This document shows, in pieces, positions 8,199-15,316 of a stretch of DNA of 35,113 nucleotides. The notes under the pieces are model-generated. The model was not told the DNA's origin. It saw only the letters and a list, made by a program, of their open reading frames with translations, and searched no databases. The stretch's first letter is position 1; every line of letters starts with the position of its first letter. This stretch comes from Candidatus Poribacteria bacterium (lineage in GTDB: Bacteria > Poribacteria > WGA-4E > WGA-3G), in assembly GCA_022823085.1 (NCBI GenBank), contig JAJDXV010000044.1, positions 1 to 35,113 of the forward strand. Reading direction: 5' to 3'. The position numbers and the translations under genes were made by a program.

Positions 8199-8319
8199 TA
8201 GGACTTACGCATTTTTGGATGTAAACTGTTCTGTGAGATGAAAGTTTTCTGAAAACACAGCGTTCCTGTGACACAATCTAACAGATTGTGGTACAAAAGA
8301 GCATCATGCGTAAGTCCTA
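8199..8319. mobile_element. MITE, family A, intact 120-bp copy
   Basis: The ends are TAGGACTTACGCA and TGCGTAAGTCCTA, flanked by ATTTT on both sides (likely target duplication). The internal sequence (ACACAGCGTT...CACAATCTAACAGATTGTGGTACAAAAGAGC) matches the copy inside the restriction-modification gene at 9414-9533 in length and, with few differences, in sequence. It lies in an AT-rich intergenic stretch. Confidence 0.85.
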
Positions 8320-8373
8320 ATTTTAACAACGAGTTTTTAAATCGCTATAATGTCTAATGTCTATTATATAATT

Positions 8374-8517
8374 TTACTCCGCAGTTATCTCAGCAGGCAG
8401 ATTGTCAATAATCCGCGCCGACTCAACACTCACATAAACGATGCGCTTAATTGCCGTGACTAAATCGCGCGGATCCGCAAACCAATCGTTCGGATCATTG
8501 GCAATTTGCCGTAGCAT
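8374..8517 (-). CDS. possible small gene or C-terminal gene remnant, 47 residues
   Basis: From ATG 8517 to TAA 8374 the frame encodes MLRQIANDPNDWFADPRDLV followed by TAIKRIVYVSVESARIIDNL and PAEITAE. The frame stays open upstream to about 8559, giving about 12 further plausible residues. The composition is protein-like and unlike the AT-rich surroundings, which suggests the tail of a gene whose upstream part is gone. It lies directly behind the broken restriction-modification gene. I do not recognise it. Confidence 0.35.
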   Translation of the reverse strand: MLRQIANDPNDWFADPRDLVTAIKRIVYVSVESARIIDNLPAEITAE

Positions 8518-8654
8518 AGGAGACTGTTGGCCTCCTATGCCGATGTTCAATAACCACTGTTATTTTTTGCTAAGTTCCGAGATGTGTGAAACTTGTATGA
8601 AAAAACGGACAAAAACTGTCCAAACTATTGTATTACCACGCCGATTAGGAAAAA

Positions 8655-9488
8655 TCAACTTTTCATACCCTGTCCAATTGATGACTTCACAATCTGAACC
8701 TCTGCGTCCGTTAGCCTATACAAATCATAGACTCGCTTATCAATCCTTCTTTCGTCCACAGAACAATCAGCCTGAGGATTTTCCGCTTTCGCTGCCATGA
8801 TCCGTTTCGCGAGATCAACAATAGGTTGCTGTTCCTCTGGTGTTACAATAGGTATAGGAATCTTGCCAACATAATAGTCGTAAAGATCCATACTTCTAAT
8901 AGCGGAAGAAAAAATAAATTTGTGGGCATACCAGTTTATCAACTCCGAATTCAGAAGAGCCGAGACAAAAATCGGAGAGATGTTTTCTGTGGTAAGAACA
9001 GTATTTGTCACCGTATTTACGTTCAATATATCGCCTGTCTGATCTGCTGTTGCCATAATTTTGATATGTGGCTTTGGGGCTGTGATATACGCTACGATCC
9101 TCTGCAACATCACCTTGGGTTGCTGTAAAAATTCAACTTTCTCATTAGAATTTTCCAAATTTTCGGAGTCTATAAAACCTTTGATACCATTAGTGCCATA
9201 ACGAACTATGTTGTCTCCTCCAATCATCGGAATGTTTCCAGATTCCCTTAGCAGCTTCTGCCAAGGTAATCCTGGTTTTGTTTCAGAAATATCCCGCATA
9301 AACATCCGAATTTGATTTAATTTTAAACCGAGTCGAATCTCTTCATTGGAAACATCGCATATCCACGCTTGAAACCGATCTGGATAGGAACGGGAGATGT
9401 GCGTTTTTCTAACAGGACTTACGCACTTTTGGCTATAGGTGGCTCTGTTAGATGAAATTCTTCTGAAAACACAGCGTTTTTGCGTCAC
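8655..9488 (-). CDS. C-terminal target-recognition part of the split type IIG enzyme
   Basis: The genuine gene sequence covers 8655-9413 (about 252 residues). The extra 5' part up to the GTG at 9488 is translated MITE sequence. The domain resembles the TaqI-like C-terminal specificity domain of Eco57I-class enzymes: IPMIGGDNIVRYG, a central VNTVTNTVLTT strand, then FVSALLNSELINWYA and a YVGKIPIPIVTPEEQQPIVDLA ending typical of type I/IIG specificity subunits. No ribosome binding site precedes the GTG, so separate translation is uncertain. If made, it would be a free specificity domain. Confidence 0.75.
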   Translation of the reverse strand: MTQKRCVFRRISSNRATYSQKCVSPVRKTHISRSYPDRFQAWICDVSNEEIRLGLKLNQIRMFMRDISETKPGLPWQKLLRESGNIPMIGGDNIVRYGTNGIKGFIDSENLENSNEKVEFLQQPKVMLQRIVAYITAPKPHIKIMATADQTGDILNVNTVTNTVLTTENISPIFVSALLNSELINWYAHKFIFSSAIRSMDLYDYYVGKIPIPIVTPEEQQPIVDLAKRIMAAKAENPQADCSVDERRIDKRVYDLYRLTDAEVQIVKSSIGQGMKS

Positions 9489-9533
9489 AATCTAACAGAT
9501 TGTGGTACAAAAGAGCGATATGCGTAAGTCCTA
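9414..9533. mobile_element. MITE, family A, inserted in the restriction-modification gene
   Basis: Exactly 120 bases, with ends AGGACTTACGCA and TGCGTAAGTCCTA, flanked on both sides by TCTAAC (9408-9413 and 9534-9539). The core holds a CACAATCT-AAC-AGATTGTG hairpin. It is a close relative of the 8199-8319 copy. It encodes no transposase, so it must have been moved in trans. Confidence 0.92.
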
Positions 9534-12053
9534 TCTAACCCAGGTCTCATCGATAAATTTACGCGCCGTATAAAAATTTTTCGTGTAACAGGTATCGTAG
9601 ACAAAAATCGCCTGCTCCAGTCTAACATTTTTGAAAGAGGCTTCAACATCGACCAAAATACGCGTTTTTCCCAGCAATGCGCACAACAAACTATGCCAGT
9701 TTTCAACAAATAACAAGGACTTGGGGACGATAAAAGCAAGCACGCCATCTGATTTCATCAAACGATTCTTAGCAGTATCTATGAAGAATGCAGCACTGGT
9801 CCAATTTTTCGTTTCTTTTGCTTGTGTTTTTAGCCATTTTTTCTCACTTGCGTCAAACTTTGCACCATACGGTGGATTGCCAACAATTGCGTCAAAGCCT
9901 GGATTTTCCAACTCATTTCCAAACTCGTCTCGAAATACCTCTGGAAATTCAATCTCCCAATGAAAATAACGGTAGTGTTCTGCTAACCTTTGTGCTTCCC
10001 GATAACTCGATAAACTGGTAGAGATATTTACATTTGTCTGCCAGGACCCCAATGCTTTTAGTGCTTTGTGATAATTACTGCGTGCAACGTTATTTCCAAA
10101 ATGGACACTCAACCAGAGATCCGCAATTTCTTTGTGCTTGCTCAGAGTTTGCTGCGCCTGCTCTAATTTCTCGTCCTTCACATAAATATCGTCAGCAGTT
10201 TGACTCTCCATCTGCTCAATAACAAGGTAGTGTCCAACAGCCTCCGAAACAGTATCGGTAAATCCAAAATCCATATTAAGTGCCGGTTGAATTTCTTCGT
10301 TAATCCGAGGAGATTTCTTCAATACTGGCAGGTTGGCAAGATCCGCAATGTTTGCACCAATAAGCGAGTTTCCACATCGGATATGGTGATCCAAAAACGA
10401 AAGCGGTTTGCCTTTCGCTACTGTATGAAGCCACAGAGATACTTTTGCTAATTCTACCGCCATCGGATTAATGTCCACACCATAGATGCAGTTTTCAACA
10501 ACGCGTCTACGCCAATACGCGATTTCTGTGTCGGCATCTCCCGTCGTCATAGCTGGAGCATCGGGATGCGTTGCCAGTTCCAACGCGAGGTGATCAATAA
10601 TACTAACGAGGAAATGACCGCTGCCCATTGCTGGATCCAATACTTTAAGCCGGAGAATCTCTTCAAATGTCTTGCGTTCACAAAGCGGCCCGAGTGTATC
10701 CTCAACCATCAAACGCACAATTGCATCGGAGGTGTAATAACTCCCGCTCGCCTTCCGTTTGCTTCTGTTTTTTGTTAATTCAACCCTCTCAGAAGAACTT
10801 TGCACAGTCGGTTCATATTCAAGCAGTCCTTCATAAATATTGCCCAAGTGCTGAATTGCCAAATCTTGGTAAGTGATACGTTCTCGTTCGGTAGTTCTGG
10901 TGGTCAATATATTGATGACGTTGGCAAGGACATCGTTGCTGATCTTTTTCTCTACCAGAAATCCGTGGCGTGTTGCGTTGAAAAGCCCCCCATTATATTG
11001 AGGAATATGTTCTGCCCATCCTTTATCAATGAGGATAAACAAGTCTTGGAGCCGGGTCCAATAGTCACTCCGCAACTCAGGAATGACAGCATCTCTATCT
11101 AATCTACCATGTACTTCGGTGGCAAGCGCGTCCAAACTGTATTGAGACTGATATACAGCATTTTCAAGAGGCAGCAGCCCTCGACTTTCGGCGTATAGAA
11201 TAAACAGCAAACGATAAAGCAGGATCAGACAATTTTCGTGAATGGTCTTTGCATCCGAGGTGTCCAAGTCGTTAGCTGGATAGGTTAAAAATCCGTTGAT
11301 AAGCTCCTCTAACGCTAAATAGATCTTGTCCCCGAGATCATCCGACACTGAGACGGTATAGCGGATACTGCCTGACAACACATCATCCAGAAAAGAACGG
11401 TTAGAGGTATCGGGTACGAATGCATCACTCCGAAAGAGATAGTAAAAATAACGAAACGCGTCTGTATCCTCATTGATCAGTATCTTTTCAAGATCAACTT
11501 CGTAAAAACAATCCAACTTATAACTTGTATCGCGATGATAAAGTCGCCACAATTTTCCACTGGTGAGAATCCCCCACGTGAGGTCTGACGCACGAATATA
11601 ACAATCAATCTGATAGTTGGGATTACTATTAGAAAATGGATCTCCGCTTCGGGTATCTAATTTCTTGTCAAGGTTTCTACTCCATGCTTTAGCATCACCA
11701 ACAGCAGTTGCTGCGTTGAAAAAAGCGTTGGAATTAATTTGAGGATGTGCTCGTTCCAATGCTTCTTGATCAGCAAAAAAGGCATAATCTGGATGCTTTG
11801 TGCCTTGCGAGGTACGTAGCGCCGGCTCTACTCCAAAAGTGTGCCCAAGAACTTTTAGTACAGGACGGATAAATTGTTCTTCTGTTTGTGGTTCCTTCAG
11901 ATTATCAGCAAATTCAGCAATGGAAGCATAGCGTTGTTTAATCTGTTCATAGATAGATTCCAATTCATCTGATGTTTTCTCCATTATTACTTTTTCGAGA
12001 TGATTAGTAGAAAAAAGTCCCTGATTATTGTAAGTTGATTCTGGCATCTCCAT
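9531..12053 (-). CDS. N-terminal 840 residues of the split type IIG enzyme (nuclease plus methyltransferase)
   Basis: Residues about 55-125 carry a PD-(D/E)XK-like nuclease signature (E58, D89 in HPDYAFF, and D120-A-K122 in VGDAKAW). The methyltransferase core has motif I LDPAMGSGHF (472-481), YGVDINPMAVELAKVSLW (524-541), GNSLIGANI (561-569) and the adenine-specific motif IV NPPY (726-729). A spacer helical region lies between. The reading frame ends two codons past the MITE junction (V-R-stop). The ATG at 12053 has an AAGGG element upstream; an internal ATG at codon 24 is an alternative. The product could still bind AdoMet but would lack the specificity domain, so its activity is doubtful. 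Confidence 0.85.
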   Translation of the reverse strand: MEMPESTYNNQGLFSTNHLEKVIMEKTSDELESIYEQIKQRYASIAEFADNLKEPQTEEQFIRPVLKVLGHTFGVEPALRTSQGTKHPDYAFFADQEALERAHPQINSNAFFNAATAVGDAKAWSRNLDKKLDTRSGDPFSNSNPNYQIDCYIRASDLTWGILTSGKLWRLYHRDTSYKLDCFYEVDLEKILINEDTDAFRYFYYLFRSDAFVPDTSNRSFLDDVLSGSIRYTVSVSDDLGDKIYLALEELINGFLTYPANDLDTSDAKTIHENCLILLYRLLFILYAESRGLLPLENAVYQSQYSLDALATEVHGRLDRDAVIPELRSDYWTRLQDLFILIDKGWAEHIPQYNGGLFNATRHGFLVEKKISNDVLANVINILTTRTTERERITYQDLAIQHLGNIYEGLLEYEPTVQSSSERVELTKNRSKRKASGSYYTSDAIVRLMVEDTLGPLCERKTFEEILRLKVLDPAMGSGHFLVSIIDHLALELATHPDAPAMTTGDADTEIAYWRRRVVENCIYGVDINPMAVELAKVSLWLHTVAKGKPLSFLDHHIRCGNSLIGANIADLANLPVLKKSPRINEEIQPALNMDFGFTDTVSEAVGHYLVIEQMESQTADDIYVKDEKLEQAQQTLSKHKEIADLWLSVHFGNNVARSNYHKALKALGSWQTNVNISTSLSSYREAQRLAEHYRYFHWEIEFPEVFRDEFGNELENPGFDAIVGNPPYGAKFDASEKKWLKTQAKETKNWTSAAFFIDTAKNRLMKSDGVLAFIVPKSLLFVENWHSLLCALLGKTRILVDVEASFKNVRLEQAIFVYDTCYTKNFYTARKFIDETWVR

Positions 12054-12080
12054 TGTCCCTTCATTTTCAATTTATTATAT

Positions 12081-12403
12081 TAACCCAAGTTGCCACCTAT
12101 TTACTCACATAGCACTCCGCTGGAGTGCAAGACGTTAAATACGCCATTTCTATAGACATATCACCCCTCTGGGGTGAGGAAAGTGTTTAAAAATCTCATT
12201 GAAACGCCGAAAATATGTTAGTAGCAACTTAGGTTATATTACTCCAACTTGCTACCCATGTGGTTTTAGACTCGCGAACACCGTTTTTCAGCAAAAAGTG
12301 CCTCTTTTTTCAAAAAATTTGGAGAGTTCTGCGTCATTTTCGGCACTTTCGGCACAAAGAGCACAACCGAACAAGTGATGCTACAAAGTGGCGACTTGGG
12401 TTA
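12081..12403. repeat. compound inverted-repeat element (TAACCCAAGTTGCCAC ends), nested
   Basis: The left end TAACCCAAGTTGCCAC (12081-12096) is matched in inverted orientation at 12388-12403 (one mismatch) and again, more diverged, at 12221-12236; a fourth end-like segment (CCAACTTGCTACCC) lies at about 12244-12257. This gives either two adjacent MITEs (about 156 and 160 bases) or one nested unit of 323 bases. The first unit contains the family D double hairpin (AGCACTCCGCTGGAGTGC at 12111-12128 and CACCCCTCTGGGGTG at 12162-12176). I see no gene in it. Confidence 0.6.
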
Positions 12404-12455
12404 TTATATCACAACCTTGATTTAGACAGTGGCCCGATTTTCCGATGGCAGTACA
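12401..12455. repeat. 55-bp direct repeat, left copy
   Basis: It matches 14102-14156 in the same orientation at about 49 of 55 positions (TTATTATATCACAA...TCCGATGGCAGTACA). The stop codon of the 132-residue orphan gene lies inside this copy. The two copies bracket the AT-rich segment with two orphan genes. Confidence 0.8.
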
Positions 12456-12820
12456 CCTTTGAAACCACTGAAAATATCACCGAGTTTTATCGCTATATCG
12501 CTAATTGTGCCTTCAGCACCAAGACTAAGCCTATCTATATCTTTAGTTGCTGTATCAGCGATTTTGTAGTAAATACAATATGTGAAACGATAAGAACGGA
12601 ACCAACTGTCTATATTCTGCTCTGGAATTTTCCCTTTGAATCCTAAAACCACCATTTTAACCATTTTTTCATCCGAAGGGGGTTTTAAGTGCGTTAATAG
12701 CAATTCCTCGTAAAGAACCCAGTTAATTTCTACCAATGACCAATCTATAGAAAATTCTTTTGCTTCTTCTTTTAGAATTTGTTCAAATTTTTTGTCAACA
12801 ACAACATTGATAGTTTCCAT
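12422..12820 (-). CDS. hypothetical protein, 132 residues, in AT-rich segment
   Basis: Soluble protein with no recognised motif. It starts METINVVVDKKFEQILKEEA, which looks like a short strand plus helix, and has an aromatic centre (WFRSYRFTYCIYYKIAD). GGAGG lies seven bases upstream of the ATG. Base composition is clearly more AT-rich than in the purL or PhyH genes. The last ten codons (VLPSENRATV) are encoded by the 55-bp direct repeat, so the true C-terminus may have been replaced when the repeat arrived. The next gene upstream on this strand is a 272-residue orphan. Confidence 0.55.
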   Translation of the reverse strand: METINVVVDKKFEQILKEEAKEFSIDWSLVEINWVLYEELLLTHLKPPSDEKMVKMVVLGFKGKIPEQNIDSWFRSYRFTYCIYYKIADTATKDIDRLSLGAEGTISDIAIKLGDIFSGFKGVLPSENRATV

Positions 12821-12985
12821 TATAAACCTCCACCATTGATAAGTTCGTCTGAAGTAGGGGCATCTAAAAGTGTTGATGGTCTAACATCAAAATTAAACGG
12901 AATTAGTCAGATAGTACTTGTAGTACTTGCAGAGATTTTTAATCGGACGTGGTTAAATTGGGTTTCACGATATTTCGGGCTTGAA

Positions 12986-13804
12986 TTATTTGTCTTTAAG
13001 GAATAATGCCCATATAGCAATCCATATAGCAATAATACCATTGATTATAGCGACACTTTTCCATACGACATTTATTGGGGGTTCTTGTTTCATAAATCTT
13101 TTCCATAGATTAGAGAATTTGGTTTTAACCTTTATCTTCCATTGCTGTCTTGCTTCTTTTCGACATCGTTTTTTTTCAGATTTACATTTCTGAATGATTT
13201 TATTAGCAACGAGTTTGGGGATTTGCATTTTGGTAATAAGATGTTCTACAGACTCGCTTGTAATTTCGTGTGCTTTAAATGTTAATGGGTTGTATATCCA
13301 TTTATACTTGGAAAAACCCTGATCAATAGTAGAAGGTTTGTAGAAACGATTATTACGATCTTTAGCATAGGCATAGAATTCACAAGTCTGTCCAGTATGA
13401 AATCTGTTGTAGTCTACATGTATATGCCTTGAGAATCTCCATGCTGAACGGCTTAGATTTATAAGACCTTCTAAGTTTGATTCCCTCCATACAGGATCAT
13501 TTTTATCATCTATAGTTGATACTGTATAAAACTTGCAATCTTGAAGATTAAAATAAGAATCCAGGTTTTCGTAATTTTCAGGATGACTTTCCGAAACTCC
13601 TCTCCAATACCTTGAAGCAGAATAACTGACATATTTATTCCATATATCAATGTTCATAATTATAGAAATTTCTGCATTAAAAGGGTCATTCACAAGTATC
13701 TTTAAAAAGTAGCTTTTATGTTCAAAGTGAGAGCTGCCATCATAATTATGTTCAAGAATAACCCCTTGGATACGCTCTAAATAGTCCTCGTAATTATCCT
13801 GCAT
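12986..13804 (-). CDS. hypothetical protein with C-terminal membrane anchor, 272 residues
   Basis: AT-rich gene. Residues 1-190 form a soluble part rich in aromatic residues (KFYTVSTIDDKNDPVW, FSRHIHVDYNRFH). A strongly basic stretch (KSEKKRCRKEARQQWKIKVKTK, about 208-229) is followed by a single membrane helix (about 249-267) and a short KDK tail. The layout suggests a tail-anchored cytoplasmic domain. An AGGA motif precedes the ATG. I do not recognise a family. Low GC and bracketing repeats suggest horizontal acquisition together with the 132-residue gene. Confidence 0.55.
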   Translation of the reverse strand: MQDNYEDYLERIQGVILEHNYDGSSHFEHKSYFLKILVNDPFNAEISIIMNIDIWNKYVSYSASRYWRGVSESHPENYENLDSYFNLQDCKFYTVSTIDDKNDPVWRESNLEGLINLSRSAWRFSRHIHVDYNRFHTGQTCEFYAYAKDRNNRFYKPSTIDQGFSKYKWIYNPLTFKAHEITSESVEHLITKMQIPKLVANKIIQKCKSEKKRCRKEARQQWKIKVKTKFSNLWKRFMKQEPPINVVWKSVAIINGIIAIWIAIWALFLKDK

Positions 13805-14018
13805 ATTATATCCTATAAATTTTACGGAATAAGTAGTCTTTGGGCTTGGTTAAGTTGAGTTTGAAGGTTTATTACCGCTACAATATTTCAAGTTGTTGGT
13901 TATCAAAGTGCCTTTCTGATTTCTTTCATGGTAATCCGATATTGTCTCTCAAAAAAACTTGGATTATCAAAATGCGCATCGTTTATCTGTCAGAAAAGTG
14001 TCACCATTTTTGAGTTAT

Positions 14019-14052
14019 GCCCGGTTCGGTTAGGAAACCGAACCTACCGGGC
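14019..14052. repeat. GC-rich hairpin (CCCGGTTCGGTT / AACCGAACC...CCGGG)
   Basis: The stem parts CCCGG/CCGGG and TTCGGTT/AACCGAA enclose an AGGA loop. It is related to the CCGGTAGGTTCGG core of the family C MITEs and to the hairpin at 33759-33788. It lies about 120 bases beyond the 3' end of the TIM-barrel gene and could act as a convergent terminator, though no T-tract follows. Confidence 0.6.
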
Positions 14053-14101
14053 CTGGGTGGATAGTGTATGGTTAATGGAATATAAACCTTTAGAAATGGT
14101 A

Positions 14102-14156
14102 TTATTATATCACAATCTTGGTTTAGGGAGTGGCCCTAATTTCCGATGGCAGTACA
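14102..14156. repeat. 55-bp direct repeat, right copy
   Basis: Partner of 12401-12455. It ends 19 bases before the stop codon of the TIM-barrel gene and marks the right border of the AT-rich insert. Confidence 0.8.
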
Positions 14157-14174
14157 GTTTGAACCATCCGATCT

Positions 14175-14996
14175 TCACTTTTTAAACGAAGCCGTTACCC
14201 GCGGGATGCTCTCTTCACAGGCAAACCGTTCAATACTGGACGCGCCGACGAAACCAACCGTATCCGTCTTCTCATTAATAAACGCAGCCTCCGGTGCTTT
14301 CGAGATGGGACCGCCGTGCGAGAGACAGATGACATTCGGATTCACCGACTGCGCAGCGTCGCAAATCTCTTGCACGCGCACTGCCGCATCCTCAAGCGTA
14401 AAAGCCGTTTCTGCACCGATCGTGCCGCCGATGGTCGTCCCCATGTGCGCAATGATGACATCCGCACCGACTTTTGCCATGTTCTCCGACTCTTCAGGGT
14501 TGAAGACATAGACAATCGTAAAGAGGTCCATCTCGTGCGCGATGCCGATGGTCTCGACCTCTTTGTAGAACCCCATCCCTGTCTCTTCGAGTGTCACGCG
14601 GAAAGTACCGTCAATCACCCCAACAGTCGGGAAGTTATTCACACCGTCAAAGCCGACATCTTTGACCTGTTTAAGAAAGTTGCTCATCCGACGCGTCGGG
14701 TCTGTACCGTTGACACCAGCGATAACGGGTGTCTCTTGAACGACGGGCAGCACCTCGCGCTCGCCCATCTCCATGACGATGGCGTTCGCATCACCGTAAG
14801 CCAACAGCCCTGCACAAGAGCCGAACCCTGACATCCGGTAGCGACCGGAGTTGTAAATTACGATCAGGTCTGCACCGCCGCGCTCCGCGAATTTCGCTGT
14901 GATCCCTGTTCCTGCACCGACAGCAAGCAGATGGTTTCCTTGATCCAATTCTGCCCTGAGTCGTCCTAAAACTTCACTTCGTCTATAATCTGGCAT
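14175..14996 (-). CDS. PF09370-type TIM-barrel / phosphoenolpyruvate hydrolase-family protein
   Basis: 273 residues. The pattern follows the TIM-barrel signal-transduction/PEP-hydrolase-like family: AVGAGTGITAKFAERGGADLI (about 25-45), IVIYNSGRYRMSG, LPVVQETPVIAGVNGTDP, FDGVNNFPTVGVIDG, VIIAHMGTTIGG and LSHGGPISKA. Members bind small phosphorylated or keto-acid ligands and occur beside catabolic genes; the precise reaction is unknown. Upstream of the ATG is AAGGAAAG. This gene, the sulfatase-like gene and the PhyH gene lie in the same direction but are separated by repeat-filled gaps, so a single operon is not assured. Confidence 0.85.
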   Translation of the reverse strand: MPDYRRSEVLGRLRAELDQGNHLLAVGAGTGITAKFAERGGADLIVIYNSGRYRMSGFGSCAGLLAYGDANAIVMEMGEREVLPVVQETPVIAGVNGTDPTRRMSNFLKQVKDVGFDGVNNFPTVGVIDGTFRVTLEETGMGFYKEVETIGIAHEMDLFTIVYVFNPEESENMAKVGADVIIAHMGTTIGGTIGAETAFTLEDAAVRVQEICDAAQSVNPNVICLSHGGPISKAPEAAFINEKTDTVGFVGASSIERFACEESIPRVTASFKK

Positions 14997-15316
14997 ATTT
15001 TAACTTTCCTTGCGGTTAAATAACGTGGATTTGGCTTTTGACATGCCTTTCTTGAATCCGCTCTCCATTTTGCGGCGTACTTGAAGAAACGCCCAAGCAA
15101 AAACCCCATAAGCGATCTGCTTCATTACGAGCTACGTTTTTGATGCTATGAAAAGCGGATTTTTAACTTTCCTTGCTTAATAGCCGTCAGCCGTCAATGT
15201 TAGCAAGTGTGCTAAAGTTTCAAAGTGTGCTAAAGTTGCACAGTCAATAACCTTACGGACTTTAGAAACACTTTACGGACTTCTTTAACTGATAACTGAC
15301 GACTGATAACCACCCC
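14997..15316. repeat. gene-free gap with short direct repeats
   Basis: A 16-base direct repeat (TTTTAACTTTCCTTGC) at 14998-15013 and 15161-15176 brackets about 150 bases; the first copy contains the ribosome binding site of the TIM-barrel gene (read on minus). A second, tandem repeat (AAGTGTGCTAAAGTT at 15205-15219 and 15223-15237, period 18) follows. Near the sulfatase 3' end is GATAACTGACGACTGATAAC. No gene is seen. Confidence 0.6.

Larger units (their letters stand above)
8655..12053 (-). pseudogene. type IIG-like restriction-modification enzyme gene split by a MITE
   Basis: One ancestral gene of about 1090 codons is interrupted by a 120-base MITE (9414-9533) with the 6-base target duplication TCTAAC. 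Removing the element and one duplicate joins ...FIDETWV to RKTHISRSYPDRF in the same frame with no lost or added residue. The insertion (126 bases) keeps the frame, but its first codon read from this strand is TAG, and a second TAG follows within the element. The intact protein would combine an N-terminal PD-(D/E)XK nuclease, an N6-adenine methyltransferase core and a C-terminal target-recognition domain, as in type IIG/Eco57I-like enzymes. The damage looks recent because both halves are otherwise undisturbed. Confidence 0.85.

Noticed and set aside
12260..12646. Plus-strand frame through the repeat element and antisense to the 132-residue gene
   Set aside because: The minus-strand gene has a GGAGG site and better composition; the plus frame begins in repeat DNA.
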